Source: Chara braunii
Taxonomy: Eukaryota; Streptophyta; Charophyceae; Charales; Characeae
Length of the DNA stretch: 59,177 nt
Assembly (NCBI GenBank): GCA_003427395.1
Contig: BFEA01000930.1
Coordinates: forward strand, 120,869 to 180,045
Direction of reading: 5' to 3'
Shown: positions 40,791 through 52,160 of the stretch, piece after piece
Layout: the number at the start of each line of letters is the position of its first letter
How positions within the stretch are numbered: position 1 is the first letter of the stretch
Notes under the pieces: model-generated
Seen by the model: the letters and a program-made list of their open reading frames with translations, nothing else
Told to the model about the DNA's origin: nothing
Database searches by the model: none
Made by a program: the position numbers and the translations under genes

Positions 40791-43539
40791 ACGGTAAAGG
40801 AAACAGATTTTCAGCAGCCCCGCCTAGAAGCCTTGGGGGGGGCTAGCTTGACAAGATAGGAGCATCCACCGCTTCCTTCTTTCTTCCTTCCTTCTCTCTC
40901 CTTATTTTTCTTTCCTTCTCTCTCTACCTCTCCCCCTCTCTCTCTTTCTTCCTGCTCTCTCTTTCCCTCTCTCCCTCCTTCTCTCTCTCTCTCGCTCTCT
41001 CATACTGGGGCAGCCTCGGAAAAACGACCGGCTGTTCCTCACAGATATAGTGATGACTCCCAATCTGTTCGTTCAAGCGCAATTTGGCCGTAATTTGATT
41101 TCGAACTGACCGACCCTCAACTTCACTGGGCACGTTCTCATGGACCGACTAGAAGGCACACAACGCTCGTATACAAAGGTAGCAGCACGATTTCAAAAAG
41201 AAGGGACTTACGAAAGAGCAGCCCGTTTCCAAGCAAACGGACCGGTCCCTGATGCCCGCTCGTCCGAGCGGCTCGAACGGTCCTAGTGCAGATGTAAGCT
41301 CACAGCAGCGTCAGTTGGGTCTCGAGATCTGCCCGACTATCGAGCAAACGAGGTCGAGCGGTCGATTCAAAAAAAAAAGCCCGAACTCCCTGCTCCCTTC
41401 TCAGCGCCGAGGCAGCCCGGTGTGCCTCCCATCCGACAATCACCGCACAATCTGCGACTTCGGTGCACGCAAGGCTCGTTTCTCGTAATCAATGACCGCG
41501 CACCCCGCCCTCTCCCTGGTATCTCTTCAAGACTAGCTCCCCTTCCGTTCCTCTTCATGCGCCGCTGGGAGCACTACGATTCCCGCCCCCTCCCTTCGTC
41601 ACCTCGTCACACCGGGCGATAACGAGCTCGTCCTCCAGCTCCGACTGTGCCGAACGTCTGTCCTTTGTTGGTCCCTGCTCCACGCTCCCTTCTCCCACTC
41701 TCTCCCTCTCTATCTCTCTCCGTGTTGACTCGACGTCCGTCTGCTAGCCTTCTTGCCTGTGGACCGAGCTTCTCCCGAACTCCAGCGCTTGTTCGTGCCC
41801 TGCCGCTTCTTCGTCACAGCGGACCTCAGGTGCAGAAGATTGCCCGCGCACCTCCTCTGTCTCCTGCCCTCACGAGAACTATTCTGGGTGCTAACTCGTA
41901 CGTGTGCAGAGCTCTTCGAGCGCTAGTCCCTCCCCTCGGCCCTCTCGTCAACACTCCCTCTCCCTGTAGCTCCTTCTTTCCGTGCCAGTCTCTCTCTTTC
42001 TGCGCCAGCGGTTTCGGAGGAGCGGTGCCTCGTGCGCCTGTGCCCACCGTGCGCCTTTGCGTACGCAAACACTCCTCCCAGAAAAACCACACCCCCGTCT
42101 CGTCCTCCTTTCCTCCCTTTATACTTCTCCCTTTTCACTTCTGGTGCCGATCCCTCACTTGCGACTACCCGGCGTAGGAGCCGAAACAAAAATTTTGGAT
42201 CAGTTTTTACTTTTCCTTTCCCGTTCCCGCTTCTTTTTCCCCCTTTTCGATCCTTCTCCATTCTCCCTTCCAATGGAATCCTTCTTATACTTGTTCCTTG
42301 GATCAAGCGTAGACAACCCCCCCTTCCCCTTTTCTTCTCTTCTCTTTCTCCGCGTTCTATAGGTTCTGGCTGCTGGAGGGTGATGTCGCCAATATTCCAA
42401 AATGGTTATCAAGAAGCAGCAACGGGCGCGTGCCCCTCTTCTCGACAGTTATCAAGATCCATGCTGGTCGTCGCTCCTCGTGACTTGCTCTTCCCCAGGT
42501 CTTCGCTGGTCGACCTTCCCCTCTCATTCTTGCAGATCCCTTCTCCCCTCTTTTGACCAATCAAAGCACAATCTCCCTTTTCCACTGCGCGGTACGAGAC
42601 TTGGTTTCCTGACCGTTTCCCTGCGCCCGCCCATAGACAGTTGGAGGCATCGGCCTAGGCGGCCATTCTCATCCGAATCCTTTCCGCCCCCCCTTTCTTC
42701 CCCTCGTCAGCCTTTCGCCGCCCTTTCTTGTTACGGCCGCAGGTCACAGCGTATGCCCGCCAAGGCTTCGAATCATTTCCAACTGCGGTCGATCCTGGTC
42801 CAACTATACCTGCTTTTGGTGAATCTTCTACTTGGTAATCCGTCGCTGATTGGGGGCCCCATCAACCGTTTCCTAGGATTGCCCGTCGTTTGGTTCGTTT
42901 CGCTTTGCGGGTTCTTAGCGCACTTTCCCTCCGTCATCATTCGACAGCCCTCATCCTTCTTGCTTCACCTCCCCCTCTTTCTGATTTCCAATTCCCTTGC
43001 TGTCGCCATATGCAGTTAAGGCTACAGGGCGCCTCGATTTTTTTGTCAAGCAAAGGACCCTACTGGTTTCTGCCTGCCTGCCAAACTCACCAGCGCACCC
43101 ATGACGACCCATTACTTGGTTGGTCGTCAAGTCGGATCGACCGTCACGCGATGTGCCAAGCTACTCATAGGATACCCTTCCGAAGTCGGTGCCCCATCGG
43201 CGGTAGTAACCTGAGCTGTCCGTCGAAAGGAGGATTTCTTGCTTCCGTCGTCAAGTCGGTCGCCGTGCTGCGCATGTCGGGGGAGTAACCTCTCGCACTG
43301 GAGTCCTTAGTCGTTAGAGGACCCAGTCTTCCGGATCGTAGCCTCGTCCTTGGGCGCAGTTAAGGCCTGATCCGTGCCTCAAGTGACACCATTGTTGCCC
43401 GTAACCAAAGCTTGCCCCCCTTTCAGGTCCCCCCCCCACACCTCGTTATCTCATGCCCTGGCGCAAGCCTTGCTCCCCCTCTTCTTTCTTCTGGTTGTGG
43501 TTCAAGACGACTTCGATTTTTGCAGTCCGCACGACCCTG
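40791..43539. other. Probable insertion splitting the right LTR; no named gene
   Basis: Contains a CT-rich tract (40870-41005) and a pyrimidine-rich stretch ending TTCTATAG|GTTC at about 42355-42365, a plausible splice acceptor. Several plus-strand frames (41647-42177, 42402-43019) are Ser/Pro/Leu-rich. No domain is recognised. The parts of the left LTR on either side of the junction are contiguous at 27160, which is why I regard these ~2.75 kb as inserted. Confidence 0.4.
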
Positions 43540-43731
43540 CTCATCGCCCTGCGTCGACGCCTTCATCCCTGCTCTTTTGGACGTTAGTCTTAAAAAAAAA
43601 AAAAAGATTCTCTTTTTTCCCTCAGGCCTCATGCATCGAAGCATCCAACATGCAAAATCAAAACAAAATATGCCAAAAACAGTTATGCTTGACGGAAAGA
43701 GTGTGTTCGGCTGGTAGGCAGCCGCCCGACA
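43540..43731 (-). mobile_element. Candidate right LTR fragment, 190-bp block
   Basis: Matches 27160-27351 along its whole length with roughly 15 differences in 190 bases. Both begin CTCATCGCCCTGCGTCGACG and end GGTAGGCAGCCGCCCGACA. The offset is 16,380 bp. It could alternatively be an independent dispersed repeat. Confidence 0.6.
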
Positions 43732-43739
43732 CCGGTCTA

Positions 43740-44580
43740 ACCACAATTCCAAGCTCTGGCGAACCTCACTAGATTGCATTCTCTGACTGCGGTAGGGTTT
43801 CAGCTGACCCCTTTTGACTTCACTAGCTAGACCCCCGGAGTCTTAGCCTCAGTCAACTACGGAATTCGACACTCACGTCGGGGACCTGCTAACCCCACCA
43901 GATTGCAACCTACTGCGGTAAAGCTCTGGCTAGCCTCGACAATCAATGCATCTTTAGGTTAGAAAAGAAAATCCCAGGCACAGACAGCCAAGCAGACATC
44001 TCATACCCATAGATAGACAATCCATGCCCCAGATAATAGAACAAACATTTCTCAAGAGACGTCCCTTCAGTCTCAAGAGGCACTAAACAACAACAAACAA
44101 CAGTCGGCAATGCATTTCCCAGAGACCTCCCTTCAGCCTCAGGAAGTACAAAGTGCTGATCCGAGAGAGGTCCTTTCCCTCATCTGAGACTGAAGATAGG
44201 CATCTTAGTCAAAAGACACTAAGTCCGAGCTAACAACTCTCTTAGTCAGGCAAGGCTGAACTTCTTTATGCCTACCTTCCTGATAGCTCTCTTGGACGGG
44301 CAGCTTAGTCAGAAGACACAAAGTTCCTCTACTGGCATCTTTCTGACCAGATAGAGTTGAACTTCTTTATGCTTGTTAGACTTTCTTTTCGTCGTGAGAT
44401 CAAGACTGGTTACTCTTTTAATGTGCCATAACCACGAGTTTTCTGAACTTAATATCATTGCAACTGCACTTTACAGTTACCCCCACTCATGGGTCTGATA
44501 CTCGTGGCCTGACAACGACTCAACATTCATGATACTTTGATGTCACTGATTTCGTCACTTATAGAGAATAATAAGGTCAG
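43740..44580 (-). repeat. Tandem repeats 3' of gypsy element 2 (LTR-like)
   Basis: Two direct repeats: 44049-44087 with 44115-44153 (GAGACSTCCCTTCAGYCTCA), and 44201-44272 with 44301-44373 (CTTAGTCARAAGACAC ... GAACTTCTTTATGC), period about 100 bp. Position next to the integrase end suggests the element 2 LTR. No second LTR copy was found. Confidence 0.5.
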
Positions 44581-44581
44581 T

Positions 44582-45253
44582 TCAGACACAGAAACGAATA
44601 CAGATTATCTGAAAAGTCTTTCTCAAGTATCTCATGTCAAAGTCTGACATACTGACAATTGATATACTGAATTGACAGTGTAAGAGTAGCCAAAATCTGT
44701 TGAAGTTTCTGTTTTTGCTGTACCTTTTCTGCCTTGCTATACTTTTCTTAATTTTCTGAAGCAACTTTCCTACTGGATGACTGTTCTTCTTTCCTTTCTT
44801 TGAGGTCATTGTAGGGACCAAGTCAGGGTCTCTGAAGATAAACTTACGAAGTCTTGACCCTGATACCAGGTCATGGACTCTTGAACCATCAATCTCAGAT
44901 ATCTCATAAACCTTGTTTTTTGCTTTACCTGTAATTCTGTAGGGACGAAGCCATCTGGGCTCCGATCGTTTAGTCCACTGAGTCTCAAGAGAACTGTCGA
45001 ATAGAAGAACAACTTCACCTACCCCCAGCTTCTCTTTCCTTATGTATCTCTTTTGATTCCATCTCTCTTGATCTGACAATCTGTTGGTTGTCATTCTCTC
45101 CGCAACATCCATTACTGCCCGATCAACCTCTGATATTTGTTTCATTCTGATCTGAAAAAGCTCTGAAATAGAATATTCCCTGTCACTCTCTCGACTTGAC
45201 CATGTTCTGATTATACTTTCAATAGACAGAGTAGCATATCGGTCATACCACAA
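44582..45253 (-). pseudogene. Integrase C-terminal domain, gypsy element 2
   Basis: 223 codons on the minus strand. Includes LGVGEVVLLFDSSLETQWTK, PRWLRPYRITGKAKNKVYEI and SGSRLRKF, the gypsy integrase C-terminal barrel. A basic segment follows (TSKKGKKNSHPV, KKSIARQKRYSKNR), comparable to the basic tail of element 1 but in one copy. The last ~35 residues may be non-coding read-through. Confidence 0.7.
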
Positions 45254-45733
45254 AGTGAATGGAGAAAAACTGTGGTTCTCTTGACATTAATATTGTCAGC
45301 GTAAACTGCAACTCTCAATACCTTTGGCCAGTTACTGAGGTTCCCTTCACACCACTTAGCCAATGAATCCTTTAAAGTCATGTGACCTCTCTCGTCCGGC
45401 GCATTTGCTTGATGGTGATAAGTAGTTACATATCGAATTCTGACTCTCAATCTGAGAAAGTTCCTCTACTGGCATCTCATTCCTGAATTCAGACCCTTTG
45501 TCTGAGACAAACTCTCTGATGAAGGGATATCTGTAATAGACTTCCTCTATCCAGTCAGCCACTTGCTTGACCGTCTTCGTCCTCAAAGTCTTTGCCTCAA
45601 CATAGCCAGAAAAATTATCTNTTATGTTCAATATGTACCTCATCCTTCCCTTGCCTAAGGGCATGGTGATGAGATCCAAATGAACTCTGCTGCCTGGTTC
45701 TACCAAGATAGCAGGGAATAAGGGTTCAATCAT
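45211..45733 (-). pseudogene. Integrase catalytic core, gypsy element 2
   Basis: The first segment (45733-45356) has VHLDLITMPLGKGRMRYI with Asp, DNFSGYVEAKTLRTKTV and EFVSDKGSEFRNE with the second Asp. After a frameshift near 45455 a second segment reads YVTTYHHQANAPDERGHM, holding the Glu of the D,D-35-E triad. So the triad is still visible in the two frames, unlike element 1. One N lies at 45621. Confidence 0.75.
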
Positions 45734-45739
45734 ACTTGT

Positions 45740-46330
45740 GGTAGATCTCTTCTAACATAACACACATGACTTACAGAACCTGTAAATCATGTCCCTCATA
45801 CCAGGTCAGAAGTAGAGTTTAACTGTCTTAGAGTAGGCTTCAACAGCTCTATGATCGCCAACAACCCCCTCATGTAGAGCAGCAATTATTTCTAGTTGTA
45901 TTTCTTTCCCACAGACCACTCTTAATGGAGGCAGTCCTCCCTTGCCATCCACAAAGAGGTGACCTCGCTTTAGCCTAAACTTTTTCCTTGAATTCTTGCA
46001 ATAATATTCCTTTAACTGTTCTATTTCTATTTTCTTCTCAATCTCTTGGCAAACTTCATCGTATTCTTCAAAGATGAATAATGTTTCTTCCTCTTTCTTC
46101 TCACATTTTTCTTCATTCCTTGAGCCTGAACTTTCCCCCATCTCATGGGCTGCTACACCTGCTGCATTGATCTTTGCATACCAATCATTTTGTTCTTCTT
46201 CTTTTTCCTTCGCGATAATTGATTCATTGACATAAGCATCAGGGATTTCACCCCAGCTGTCTCTTTCTTCAGGCGATAAACTCCACTTATAGGAGCTTGG
46301 TACTTCATAATCTTCATCATCCTTCTCATT
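45740..46330 (-). pseudogene. Integrase zinc domain and linker, gypsy element 2
   Basis: KWSLSPEERDSWGEIPD is followed by a Glu/Lys-rich linker and RGHLFVDGKGGLPPLRVVCG, then LHEGVVGDHRAVEAYSKTVK and, past a stop, a CKSCVLC-like end: the HHCC zinc domain. RT, RNase H, protease and gag should lie upstream but are missing; the next sequence is the repeated unknown domain. About 3.5 kb was therefore lost from this element. Confidence 0.65.
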
Positions 46331-46800
46331 CAGAAAATTATCAACATAAGAAGATTCTTCAATACTTCCTTCAATATCTTCTCCTTCTTCATCTTTCCTC
46401 CAGTCTCGTCAGTGACAGTTCTCAGGGCAGAATCTCTCATCTGATCAAAGAAAGGTTGCAAGAACTCAAGCTCATCCAAGGTAGAGAGGTTCCTGTCAGA
46501 AATCCGAAGAATTCTTTCTATCTTGACAATTCTTTCTTCCACCACAATCCCAGATGTTAGTTGTTCAACCAAGTTGGGCATTGGTAACCATCACAGACAA
46601 CATCTGAAAGATAAATCTCAGGATGAACATAATCAGGGATCTCGAATCTGTGCTCAAAGGTACTCAAAAACAAAGATTTTATCATCATAGTAGAACATTT
46701 CTCTCTTGCTCTACAAACCTCAACAATAGTGAAAAGCAGAGACATCCAATCTCTCCTGTCCTCGAACCTATCAGCAATTGAGAACCCAGGGAGTTTCTCA
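46330..46800 (-). pseudogene. Unrecognised repeated domain, element 2, copy 3
   Basis: In broken frames: KLPGFSIADRFEDRRDWMSL (a W motif variant), LFTIVEVCRAREKC, PDYVHPEIYLSDV, then (46581-46330) IVVEERIVKIERILRISD and DELEFLQPFFDQMRD. Weaker than the two copies upstream of it. Confidence 0.35.
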
Positions 46801-46856
46801 AACTAACTTACTCCCACTCCCCATATCACTTTCCTTTTCAATTTTTCTAGCCACTC

Positions 46857-47220
46857 TTACGCCCCCTTCAGACACTCCAAATAGTCAACTTCCTCCTCTA
46901 GAGAGGCTGATGCGTAAATCCTCACGTCTAGACTACCAGAGTTCAAGAACGTGACCACAGGAATGTGAAACATTATATGTCCTCTCCCACAAGTCTCATG
47001 TCTCAGAATTACAAACGGATTATCATACCCCGTCACCTCATAAAGTTTGCCCCTCACAGTAGTTATCCTTGCTACTGCGAGTATTCTTCTTGAACCCTCT
47101 TCACCTTCCATACAAAATCTATCATGGCTGACCAATTGTCCCTTGGAAAGGGGAGCCCTTCAATATAAGGAGATGGTATTCCAATGAAAGGTCTGACATA
47201 GGTACTCCAAAAGAAACTTT
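46857..47220 (-). pseudogene. Unrecognised repeated domain, element 2, copy 2
   Basis: Starts FIGIPSPYIEGLPFPRDNWS then AMIDFVWKVK (about 47190-47105). After a frameshift it continues YEVTGYDNPFVILRHETCG, FHIPVVTFLNSGSLDVRIYA and SASLEEEVDYLECLKG. The first block matches copy 1 of this element (GIPSPLLPDINLSRDNWSAM). The VRIYASASLEEE strand corresponds to [AG]-x-I-[FY]-L-S-x-E of element 1. Confidence 0.6.
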
Positions 47221-47299
47221 ATCCTTCCCGTTCTAACCTTCTTTTCTCATCATGCACGATATCTGATGCTCGTTGCCGGCATGAACCTTTTCTACACTC

Positions 47300-47793
47300 T
47301 TCAAATCATTGTCTTGGTACGTAGATCCCAACATCATACTCATCAAGATCAATAAAATAACAGACAAAAGTATACACACTGTCCTGCTCTCGTCCTGGAT
47401 TCTTTAGTGCCTCATATTTCATGATCTCAAAGATAATCACGACCTCTCCTCGTTGTAGAATTAAGGGAATTTAACAGTTTATCCGATTCAGCTTTACTCA
47501 ACCTCCCATGTCCCCTCACCAATCTAAATCAGTGTTTCTCTCTTAGAGGTACATAATGCTAAACTCAGTTGATTATTTGGTCCCTTTCCACTCTTAGTGC
47601 TTGGTCTTTTTCCACTCTCAGTTCAAGCTCAACCATCGCAGACCAATTATCTCTTGACAAATTAATATCAGGTAAGAGAGGAGATGGAATTCCCTCAAAG
47701 ACAGTAAATCGAGTAGATCCAATGAAACATTTATTTTTCCTCTCAAGCCTCTCTTTCTCTTTCAATACAACGTTTTGCACATTTGGTGAGTAG
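47300..47793 (-). pseudogene. Unrecognised repeated domain, element 2, copy 1
   Basis: FTVFEGIPSPLLPDINLSRD leads to NWSAMVELELRVEKD (47700-47600). A broken stretch follows with RGEVVIIFEIMKYEALKN and YTFVCYFIDLDEYDVGIYV (about 47460-47320). That last segment aligns with H1 of element 1 (YTFRLWTGDFDVAIYVE). Function unknown. Confidence 0.6.
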
Positions 47794-47799
47794 TGCAGC

Positions 47800-48042
47800 T
47801 AAGCCTTGAGAATCACCTGCAGAGACCAACACGGCCTAGCTACGTGAGCAATCCATAAGTGCTGAAACACAGACCCGAATTCGAATCTTGAGTATATATT
47901 CGGCCAACTCGTGCTCTACTTCATGTTCATTGCCTGCCTTGATTTTGGTGAGGGGGTCTGCGCTACATGGCTGCGAGGACCCTTCAGATAGCCTGCATTG
48001 GTCGTATGAGCCGTGTTAGGGGGATCCCCCCCCCCCCCCCCC
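47800..48042. other. Sequence before assembly gap
   Basis: No gene. Ends in a run of 15 C beside the gap, which suggests an unreadable G/C homopolymer. Confidence 0.5.
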
Positions 48043-48332
48043 NNNNNNNNNNNNNNNNNNNNNNNNNNNNNNNNNNNNNNNNNNNNNNNNNNNNNNNNNN
48101 NNNNNNNNNNNNNNNNNNNNNNNNNNNNNNNNNNNNNNNNNNNNNNNNNNNNNNNNNNNNNNNNNNNNNNNNNNNNNNNNNNNNNNNNNNNNNNNNNNNN
48201 NNNNNNNNNNNNNNNNNNNNNNNNNNNNNNNNNNNNNNNNNNNNNNNNNNNNNNNNNNNNNNNNNNNNNNNNNNNNNNNNNNNNNNNNNNNNNNNNNNNN
48301 NNNNNNNNNNNNNNNNNNNNNNNNNNNNNNNN
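48043..48332. other. Assembly gap (Ns)
   Basis: 290 consecutive N. Any frame crossing it is meaningless. Confidence 0.99.
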
Positions 48333-49310
48333 ACCGTCGCTGCCCCCCCCACTGCCCAAAGGCCCTCCCCACCCCACACAACCCCCTGTGCAAACGCGTC
48401 AAACGCGTTCACGCACGTTCACCTCGTTCATACCCTGAACGTGAAATGCGCGTTCAATGAACGTGCGGTAACATAACTTCTTGCCCCACCCTCGTGCTTG
48501 TGCTCTGTGCTTATGCGTGATTTGTGGTCGTAAGGCTGCGACAGACAAATTGTACGGTTAGAGACCCTCGACGGGGAGGTGTTGCCCGAGGGCCTGCGCA
48601 GTAGTAAGCGATACACTAAGTGAGGAGGCTGCGCTGCGGTGATTTTGAGGGAAGGTGCTGCCAAGATTTTTGTACGGCGCAGCGATATTTTTTTTTCACG
48701 GGGTAGTAACGCGGTCGTGATGTATTTGAGATAATTCGACAACATTGTGAGGGGAAGTGCTGCCGGAATTGCGGAGCAAAGGCTGAGTTTTTCGTTGGCA
48801 GTGTTTTGAGTGTACGGCGGTGATATTTTGGCGGCGTCGCATTTGGCGGTGTGGTTGTTAGGGTGCTGACACTTGCAAGATAGGTGGCGAAGGGTTGTCA
48901 TTATTTTTTTGGGGATTATTTGGTGGTGCGGCAGCGACGTGGAACCATTTGGGACTCAATTTGAGACCAAGTGAGTTGGGATTTGAAAATGGGACAAGTA
49001 TTTTGTGGCAGACGTTTGATGATGAGACGTGGTGATTGAAGGAGGTTGAACTTGTGATTGGGGTGGACCTATCTTTGGTCGACGAGGTGCCATTGAGACT
49101 GTAGTGAGACCATGTGGGATTTGTAAGTCAAAACACCCTCCTCGAGGACTATCTCGCTTTGGTCCTTGTGGGTGGCCAGTTGTGTTAGTGTAGATACTTG
49201 GAGAAGGACGCGGATTATCTTTTGTAGACGGCCATAACTTGTGAGTTGTGTGACCAATTTTTTTTGTGTATCTTTTGGCACGTTTTCTACACGAGGGGGG
49301 TTAACTGAGA
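48333..49310. other. No gene recognised
   Basis: Contains AACGCG/CGTTCACG words near 48395-48465 forming short inverted repeats (GAACGTG with CACGTTC). A minus-strand frame (48901-48428) has no domain. Confidence 0.35.
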
Positions 49311-49320
49311 CTTTACATGT

Positions 49321-49655
49321 TAGGAAAACTCAAGTTGGCGGAGGTAGTCGACCTGTCCAAGAGGAAGAGATCACTCACGTATCTTGGGGATGGTTACAGT
49401 CACATTGTCAGATAAGACTTTGCGATGTAGACTTTTTAGAAGCCCCTCTATGAAGACCGCTTTCTCGAGGAATCGTATGACTATATCTATGGAAAGAGGC
49501 GCGTTGAGATCCTGATTGGAGCGACAATAAATATTTTCTCGGCAGAGGAGTTCTACCTTAGGAGGGTCGTGGATGACGAGATGGCTGGGTGCATGGCGTA
49601 CATTTTACAGATCGACCCGACAACCTCTTTGGGTATCAGTTATGTGGTTGCATAG
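49321..49655 (+). pseudogene. Relic of the repeated domain, plus strand
   Basis: One frame with three stops reads LGKLKLAEVVDLSKRKRSL, then EDRFLEESYDYIYGKRRVEI and LIGATINIFSAEEFYLRRVV. DYIYGKRRVEI resembles DYSYGRREVKL at 23.5 kb and EIYGQEMIVRF in copy A. ATINIFSAEE resembles AEIFLS and AKIFLSKEG. It is on the opposite strand to both gypsy elements, so it belongs to a third copy. Confidence 0.4.
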
Positions 49656-49709
49656 TCGATGGCGACCCAGGATCTTAAACCACCACTAACCCCGTTGTCA
49701 TAAACTAGG

Positions 49710-50160
49710 GGGAACCGGTAGCCGGTAGCACATGTCCATGAAGGCTACCGGTAGTACAATGGGGAGAACTGGCGGAGTGACAAAATTCAAAAATGTGTCG
49801 AATTACTTTCGCGATTTATTTTGCAGTTCAATTTTTTGTTTTTTTTTTTAAATATTTTTTCTATAAAGATCACGACAAAATCTACAGACCCTCAAATTTT
49901 TAGAGTTGTTGGATTATCCTTCTAATAGCAAAACATCGTGAAAGTTGGGTTTCTTTTCCGGTTGGCCCATCCTTGGTAGAGTAGCAAAAAAGAAAAATGT
50001 GACGAAACGACGCGACATTTACTTCACAGTCTATTTTTTGTTTTTCATTTTTTTGATATTTTTTCTGTAAAGATCACAGACTAATGTACAGGATATCAAA
50101 GTTTCAGATTTGTTTGCCAATTTTTCTAAGCACGAAAAATCGCCAAAATTAGCGCTTGAA
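49710..50160 (+). repeat. Hairpin and two-copy ~200-bp direct repeat
   Basis: ACCGGTAGCCGGTAGC near 49721 pairs with GGCTACCGGTAG near 49755. Then 49775-49945 and 49978-50148 are diverged copies: AAAAATGTGWCGAA, TTTTTTGTTTTTY, ATTTTTTCTRTAAAGATCAC. AT-rich, no coding. Confidence 0.65.
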
Positions 50161-50199
50161 AATTCTTGGCCCTGACCCACCTATGCCTGCCGGTCGCCG

Positions 50200-51330
50200 C
50201 CCCCCTTAAGAAACCAGTCAGTAAGGCCAAGAAAGTTCATTTTAGGCAGGCGGGGGTAGTGGTGGTTTAATGACGAGGAGGAGCAGCCTATACCGGATAT
50301 GGAGTCCCTGACAGTCGAGCCTAATCATGAGGGGTACCACTCCTAATCATTGATTGAGGTCGATTCTTTTGTGTCACTGAGATGTACATTACTAACATAG
50401 GATTCGTGAAAACCTAACAAAACAAATTGTTAGGTTTGCATTAAATATATTTAATATTATGATAGTACGTTTTTCAGGTTTCCTCCATGAACAAAATTTT
50501 ACGTAAAGTAAAACAACCGCAAAAAAAAAAACCTTTTTCAGAACTACTTGAAGTGGCGAGGAGAAAAGCATGTTTTTCCACATAAAATCACTCCCTGGTG
50601 AAGAAGCATATGTTCAAGAACCAAAATATGTCAATTTCTTTTTATCTAAAAAAATCATGTTTATAGTTTTATAAGATCTGTAGCACGGTAAACGTATTCG
50701 GGGATTTTTCAAATGAGCAAACATGTTCTCAAACATATTCTCTCATACATAGGCAGATATATTATTTTTTACTATTTGTTTTAATTTTTTTTCTTATTTA
50801 TTTATTTATTTTTAACTCGTGCTTGACTAAGAATTTGAAGATGTCTCCCAAACAAAAGTTGTTTGTCTTTTTATTTTAAATAACATATATTTTTTGATAA
50901 AGGTTTTGCTGTTAACTTTGAAACTGATTTATAGTCCTATAAATTAGTTTTCGCAGATCTTTTTTTTTTACCTAACTGCTGAAAATAACTTATAGTTTTA
51001 TAAATGAGAATTCACAAAAAATTGTTTTTTCTTTTATCTTTCAAGTTTGTTTTGTACTCCTTAAAAATTATCATATTTGAGCTTTGTTTTTTGTCAATCT
51101 ACTGAGAATGACTTATAGCCATGTAAAAGGATTTTGCAAAAAAATGTTTTCTTGCACATTTTGAGGAACATTTGACTTTTCAACTGTTTTTTTGCCTCCT
51201 TTATCGAAAAACAATAAAAAACACTATCTTTTTGTGTCAAAAATAACAGTTTGACTTTTACTTTTTCATTCCACAAAAAAATGTGAGGTTTTGTTATTTT
51301 ATTAGGTTTTCATCAATTCATTGCTTACTA
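50200..51330. repeat. AT-rich region with recurring ACTTATAGTTTTATAAA motif
   Basis: Copies near 50657, 50933, 50988 and 51110 (TTATAGYYNTRTAAA), each followed by a RNTTTTGCAAAAAAA-type stretch. The region is about 70% A/T with many poly-T runs. No gene recognised. Confidence 0.45.
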
Positions 51331-52050
51331 TGATTATTATGACTTTTCGGTCACTGCAGTCCTTCAATGGTTGCCCCCTTCATTCCTTGTATACTGCTCT
51401 TCAGTCTCTTGTCTTTAGTAATGATCTAGCGGAAGTCTGACTTCTGTTCTCCTCGTCTTGCACATATTATTTGTCATGTGATGTGTAGCATGAATGGTCA
51501 TTTTCTTTATTTTTTTCAATTCTTAGGTTACACTCAACGCCATCTAAAGACTTTTTGGCAGGGACTCCAGTGATTTTGAGTTTGATTTTTACACGGGGTC
51601 AGGCGCAGACGAGAAAACAAATCGCCTCGCTCTAAGTCATATCATTATCGGCAGAAGGAATGATGCTATCTACTCGACCATACTACCAAGAGACTCAGTT
51701 TGACATATAATTAATCAATACTCAATCTTAACAAAAATCGTGCGTGACAGCCTGCTGGTTCACCAACTCAGTGCACTCGGTCAGGGACGAACACGAAACC
51801 CAACCTTGGAAGCGGTGTGAGAGAGACATTGTGTGTCGGGTAAGGGGGGAGGGGTCCCCACCAATCAATCGATCAATCATTGACAATCAATCAATCAATC
51901 AATCAAATTAATTTTTTTTTACTGTTTTTCACACACCAATCCCCACCCCCTCAAAAATCTTTTTTTTTCCGCTTTTTTTTTCTCTCTCGAGGGTAAGGTT
52001 GGGGTTATGGAACCCCAATCCGCAACCCCCACCCCCAAACCCTTCGCCCT
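51331..52050. other. No gene; (ATCA)n microsatellite
   Basis: ATCA/ATCG repeats at 51861-51905 and poly-T tracts at 51908-51985. Otherwise unremarkable. Confidence 0.5.
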
Positions 52051-52160
52051 ATGGCCGCTACGAGACCGTGAAAATCGTTGTGGCCGTGATCATGATCGTG
52101 AGGTTGTGGCCATGACTGCAAGCCGCGGTCGTGACTGAGGCGACTATGGCCGGGGGGGAT

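Noticed and set aside
41647-43019. Ser/Pro/Leu-rich plus-strand frames
   Set aside because: Pyrimidine-rich composition gives such frames by chance; no domain seen.
47916-48476. Frames spanning 48.0-48.4 kb
   Set aside because: They run through 290 Ns.
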